Assembly (NCBI RefSeq): GCF_900108875.1 | Contig: NZ_FNYJ01000007.1 | Coordinates: forward strand, 62,001 to 126,000 | DNA length: 64,000 nucleotides | DNA from: Pseudomonas sp. NFR16 | GTDB lineage: Bacteria; Pseudomonadota; Gammaproteobacteria; Pseudomonadales; Pseudomonadaceae | Direction: 5' to 3' | Part shown: positions 61,823-64,000 of the stretch, piece by piece | How positions within the stretch are numbered: the stretch's first letter is position 1 | Layout of the letters: the number at the start of each line of letters is the position of its first letter | Notes under the pieces: model-generated | What the model was told of the DNA's origin: nothing | Databases searched by the model: none | The model's input: only the letters and a program-made list of their open reading frames with translations | Made by a program: the position numbers and the translations under genes

Positions 61823-61891
61823 GTCTGCCGACCGGCGCTGCGACCCGATCCAAAAGAGCTGCAAGAACCTCAACCGTAAAGAGGATTTCCG

Positions 61892-62686
61892 ATGAGCAAT
61901 GTTCATAGCGACAAGCCGTTTACAGTGGCCGGTCGGACTTTCCAGTCGCGCCTGCTGGTCGGCACTGGCAAGTACAAGGATATGGAAGAAACCCGTCTGG
62001 CCATCGAAGCCTCTGGCGCGGAAATCGTGACGGTCGCCGTGCGTCGTACCAACCTGGGCCAGAATCCGGGTGAGCCGAACCTGCTCGACGTGCTGCCACC
62101 TGATCGTTACACCATCTTGCCGAACACTGCCGGTTGCTATGACGCCATCGAGGCAGTGCGTACCTGCCGCCTGGCGCGTGAGCTGCTCGACGGCCACAAC
62201 CTGGTCAAGCTTGAAGTTCTGGCCGACCAGAAGACCCTTTTCCCTAACGTGATCGAAACCCTCAAGGCTGCCGAAACGCTGGTCAAAGACGGTTTCGACG
62301 TGATGGTTTACACCAGCGACGACCCGATCATCGCGCGCCAACTGGCCGAAATCGGCTGCTGCGCAGTCATGCCTTTGGCGGGCCTGATCGGCACGGGCCT
62401 CGGGATCTGCAACCCGTACAACCTGCGGATCATTCTCGAAGAATCGAAAGTGCCGGTGCTGGTCGACGCCGGTGTCGGCACCGCTTCGGACGCCACCATC
62501 GCGATGGAATTGGGTTGCGAAGCCGTGCTGATGAACTCGGCCATCGCCCACGCCGGGCAGCCGGTATTGATGGCAGAAGCGATGAAACACGCCATTCTGG
62601 CAGGCCGTATGGCTTACCTGGCGGGTCGTATGCCCAAGAAACTCTATGCCAGCGCGTCCTCGCCGCTGGACGGTCTGATCAAGTAA
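61892..62686 (+). CDS. thiG: Thiazole synthase ThiG
   Basis: The 264-residue protein is a TIM barrel. FQSRLLVGTGKYKDMEET opens it, and the Schiff-base lysine lies in NLVKLEVLAD (about 108-117). GCCAVMPLAGLIGTGLGICN and VDAGVGTASDATIAMELGCE form the phosphate site. It joins deoxyxylulose phosphate, dehydroglycine and ThiS sulfur into the thiazole of thiamine. A gap of 69 bases separates it from thiS. Confidence 0.97.
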   Translation: MSNVHSDKPFTVAGRTFQSRLLVGTGKYKDMEETRLAIEASGAEIVTVAVRRTNLGQNPGEPNLLDVLPPDRYTILPNTAGCYDAIEAVRTCRLARELLDGHNLVKLEVLADQKTLFPNVIETLKAAETLVKDGFDVMVYTSDDPIIARQLAEIGCCAVMPLAGLIGTGLGICNPYNLRIILEESKVPVLVDAGVGTASDATIAMELGCEAVLMNSAIAHAGQPVLMAEAMKHAILAGRMAYLAGRMPKKLYASASSPLDGLIK

Positions 62687-62696
62687 GAGCCTGTTG

Positions 62697-63455
62697 ATGA
62701 TTGATTCGCAAAAGCCCGATGCACTTCCGGACGACGAAGTGATGAACGACGAAGACGGTAAAGAACAGGGCGATGAAAGCCATCATCGACGCATCAAGAG
62801 CTTCGTGATGCGTGCCGGTCGCATGACCGAAGGCCAGCAGCGCGGGCTGGATCAGGGCAAACCGTTGTTCGTCCTGCCGCTGGCCGACGAGCCGGTCGAT
62901 TTCGACAAGGTGTTCGGCCGCGCTGCGCCGCGCACGCTGGAAATCGGCTTCGGCATGGGACACTCATTGCTGGAAATGGCAGCGGCGGCGCCCGAGCAAG
63001 ATTTCATCGGCGTTGAAGTGCATCGTCCTGGTGTCGGTGCGCTGCTCAATGGCGTTCTGACGCAAGGCCTGAAGAACGTGCGGGTCTACGATTGCGACGC
63101 GATCGAAGTGCTCAATCGTTGCATTGCCGATAACAGCCTCGATCGCCTGATGCTGTTCTTCCCGGATCCCTGGCACAAGGCGCGCCATCACAAGCGTCGC
63201 ATCGTTCAGGCCGAATTTGCCGCGCTGGTTCGCAGCAAGCTCAAGCCCGGCGGCGTCCTGCACATGGCGACCGACTGGGAGCCCTACGCTGAATACATGC
63301 TGGAAGTGATGAACGTTGCTCCCGGTTACCGCAATCTGGCCGAAGACGGCAAATGCGTCCCGCGCCCTGCGGAACGCCCGATCACCAAGTTCGAACGACG
63401 TGGCGAGCGTCTGGGGCATGGGGTCTGGGATTTGAAGTTCGAAAAAACCGCCTGA
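62697..63455 (+). CDS. trmB: tRNA (guanine46-N7)-methyltransferase
   Basis: The ATG at 62697 gives 252 residues, preceded by a TTG that is unlikely to be used. An acidic N-terminal tail is followed by RTLEIGFGMGHSLLEMA (motif I), DNSLDRLMLFFPDPWHKARH with the catalytic PDPW, and PITKFERRGERLGHGVWDL at the end. It makes 7-methylguanosine at tRNA position 46. Confidence 0.96.
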   Translation: MIDSQKPDALPDDEVMNDEDGKEQGDESHHRRIKSFVMRAGRMTEGQQRGLDQGKPLFVLPLADEPVDFDKVFGRAAPRTLEIGFGMGHSLLEMAAAAPEQDFIGVEVHRPGVGALLNGVLTQGLKNVRVYDCDAIEVLNRCIADNSLDRLMLFFPDPWHKARHHKRRIVQAEFAALVRSKLKPGGVLHMATDWEPYAEYMLEVMNVAPGYRNLAEDGKCVPRPAERPITKFERRGERLGHGVWDLKFEKTA

Positions 63456-63473
63456 CTCATCCGCCGATGAGTC
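63454..63473 (+). terminator. Stem-loop at the end of trmB
   Basis: GACTCATC pairs with GATGAGTC around a CGCC loop at the trmB stop codon. No T-run follows. Confidence 0.4.
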
Positions 63474-63478
63474 ACTGT

Positions 63479-63563
63479 GCGAGCGAGATTGCTCGTGAAG
63501 GCTCAGGATCAGCCAGTAGACGTGCACTGGCTGAACTGGTGCTCTCGCGAGCAGGCTCGCTGC
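63479..63563. repeat. REP-like inverted pair, third family
   Basis: GCGAGCGAGATTGCTCGTGA (63479) and TCTCGCGAGCAGGCTCGCTG (63543) face each other across about 40 bases, between the convergent trmB and DUF3392 genes. The sequence is unlike the two other REP families of the window. Confidence 0.65.
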
Positions 63564-63609
63564 CATAGATGACGTGCCCGCCGCGCGAGCGCGTGGTGTC
63601 AGCCCTGGA

Positions 63610-63933
63610 TTACTTCCGATCCGCCACAACGCCGATCAGCACCAGCACCACCAACAACACGGGCGCCAGGCTGTAGTTGTTGAACTGGCTCAGCCCGCGC
63701 ACGACCCATGGCGTGGCGTAGATGAGCGCAGCGCCGCTGCCGATGGTGCACAGCAGGGCCATGACGGGAACGCGCAAGGCCCCGGCGAAGCTGCTGATGC
63801 GACCTTCGATCCAGCCCTTGATGTCGGCCCCGAACAGGATCAGCAGACAGCCCACCAACGCCAGTGCGATTTCCGAAAGGTTGCTGCGACTCCAGCGCGA
63901 GACAGTTGCCAGCAGGTCGAGTACGAGGTCCAT
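63610..63933 (-). CDS. DUF3392 family membrane protein
   Basis: The 107-residue protein has three hydrophobic helices (about 22-38, 55-75 and 88-104). RSNLSEIALALVGCLLILFG and WIEGRISSFAGALRVPVMAL match the DUF3392 family, which has no known role. It is the last gene of the window; bases 63934-64000 show nothing further. Confidence 0.88.
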   Translation of the reverse strand: MDLVLDLLATVSRWSRSNLSEIALALVGCLLILFGADIKGWIEGRISSFAGALRVPVMALLCTIGSGAALIYATPWVVRGLSQFNNYSLAPVLLVVLVLIGVVADRK

Positions 63934-64000
63934 TCAGTGTCCTTAGCGTTGAGTCTTATAGAAGAAAATACTGCAGCAGGTCGTTGAGAAATAACTGCCC

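Overview
The window is a stretch of Pseudomonas chromosome. The evidence is high GC with strong codon bias, REP/REPIN palindromes with a RAYT transposase, and Pseudomonas-type gene sets (sfnB, tcy-dcyD-epsC, betT, glnA-ntrBC, pchP, folA to trmB). The lineage looks like the fluorescens/syringae side of the genus; the sequence does not fix the species. Nearly all of it is core or near-core chromosome. No prophage, plasmid, CRISPR, rRNA or tRNA gene was seen.

Layout. 0-3.4 kb: end of an RND efflux operon (adaptor tail plus pump). 3.4-5.1 kb: an orphan beta-sandwich protein, a methyltransferase and three tandem REPINs. 5.1-18 kb: a sulfur-acquisition district. A leftward operon encodes two SfnB-type flavoenzymes, an FMN monooxygenase and a MetQNI importer. 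It is followed by a two-repeat protein of unknown function in AT-rich DNA, then a cystine importer with D-cysteine desulfhydrase and a divergent serine acetyltransferase. 18-22.4 kb: choline transporter BetT behind a BetI-like operator, and a LysR/aldo-keto reductase divergent pair. 22.5-29.2 kb: nitrogen control (ntrC, ntrB, glnA), with two DUF4124 proteins, a cupin lipoprotein and a secreted chorismate mutase between ntrB and glnA. Both glnA and ntrB have sigma-54-like promoters with NtrC-like sites at sensible distances. 29.5-33.6 kb: thiI, typA and a cysteine-cluster protein. 33.7-38.4 kb: a GTPase/membrane-protein pair of unknown function, folA, and a phosphorylcholine phosphatase behind a Pho-box-like triple repeat. 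38.5-47.5 kb: ilvD, the RAYT and its REPs, an rRNA methyltransferase, an HDOD protein, mutM, a gamma-glutamyltransferase, ferredoxin and coaD. 47.6-55.4 kb: an aldehyde dehydrogenase with a divergent TetR regulator, a sulfurtransferase, a YheT-like hydrolase, and rsmD with two M16 peptidase-family genes. 55.4-60 kb: a MITE-like element, then ftsY-ftsE-ftsX and rpoH behind an AlgU-type promoter. 60-64 kb: mtgA, a DUF423 protein, thiS-thiG, trmB and a DUF3392 protein.

Functional links. The 5-18 kb genes form a sulfur supply line from organosulfur compounds, cystine and D-cysteine to O-acetylserine. The 22-29 kb genes form a nitrogen-sensing loop in which NtrBC probably controls both glnA and itself. 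BetT and PchP both concern choline compounds. The most unusual items are the two-repeat protein at 12.1-12.9 kb, the GTPase pair whose G4 motif lacks the usual NKxD, the TA-flanked 170-bp MITE-like element before ftsY, and a palindrome inside the aldehyde dehydrogenase promoter that also corrects its start codon.
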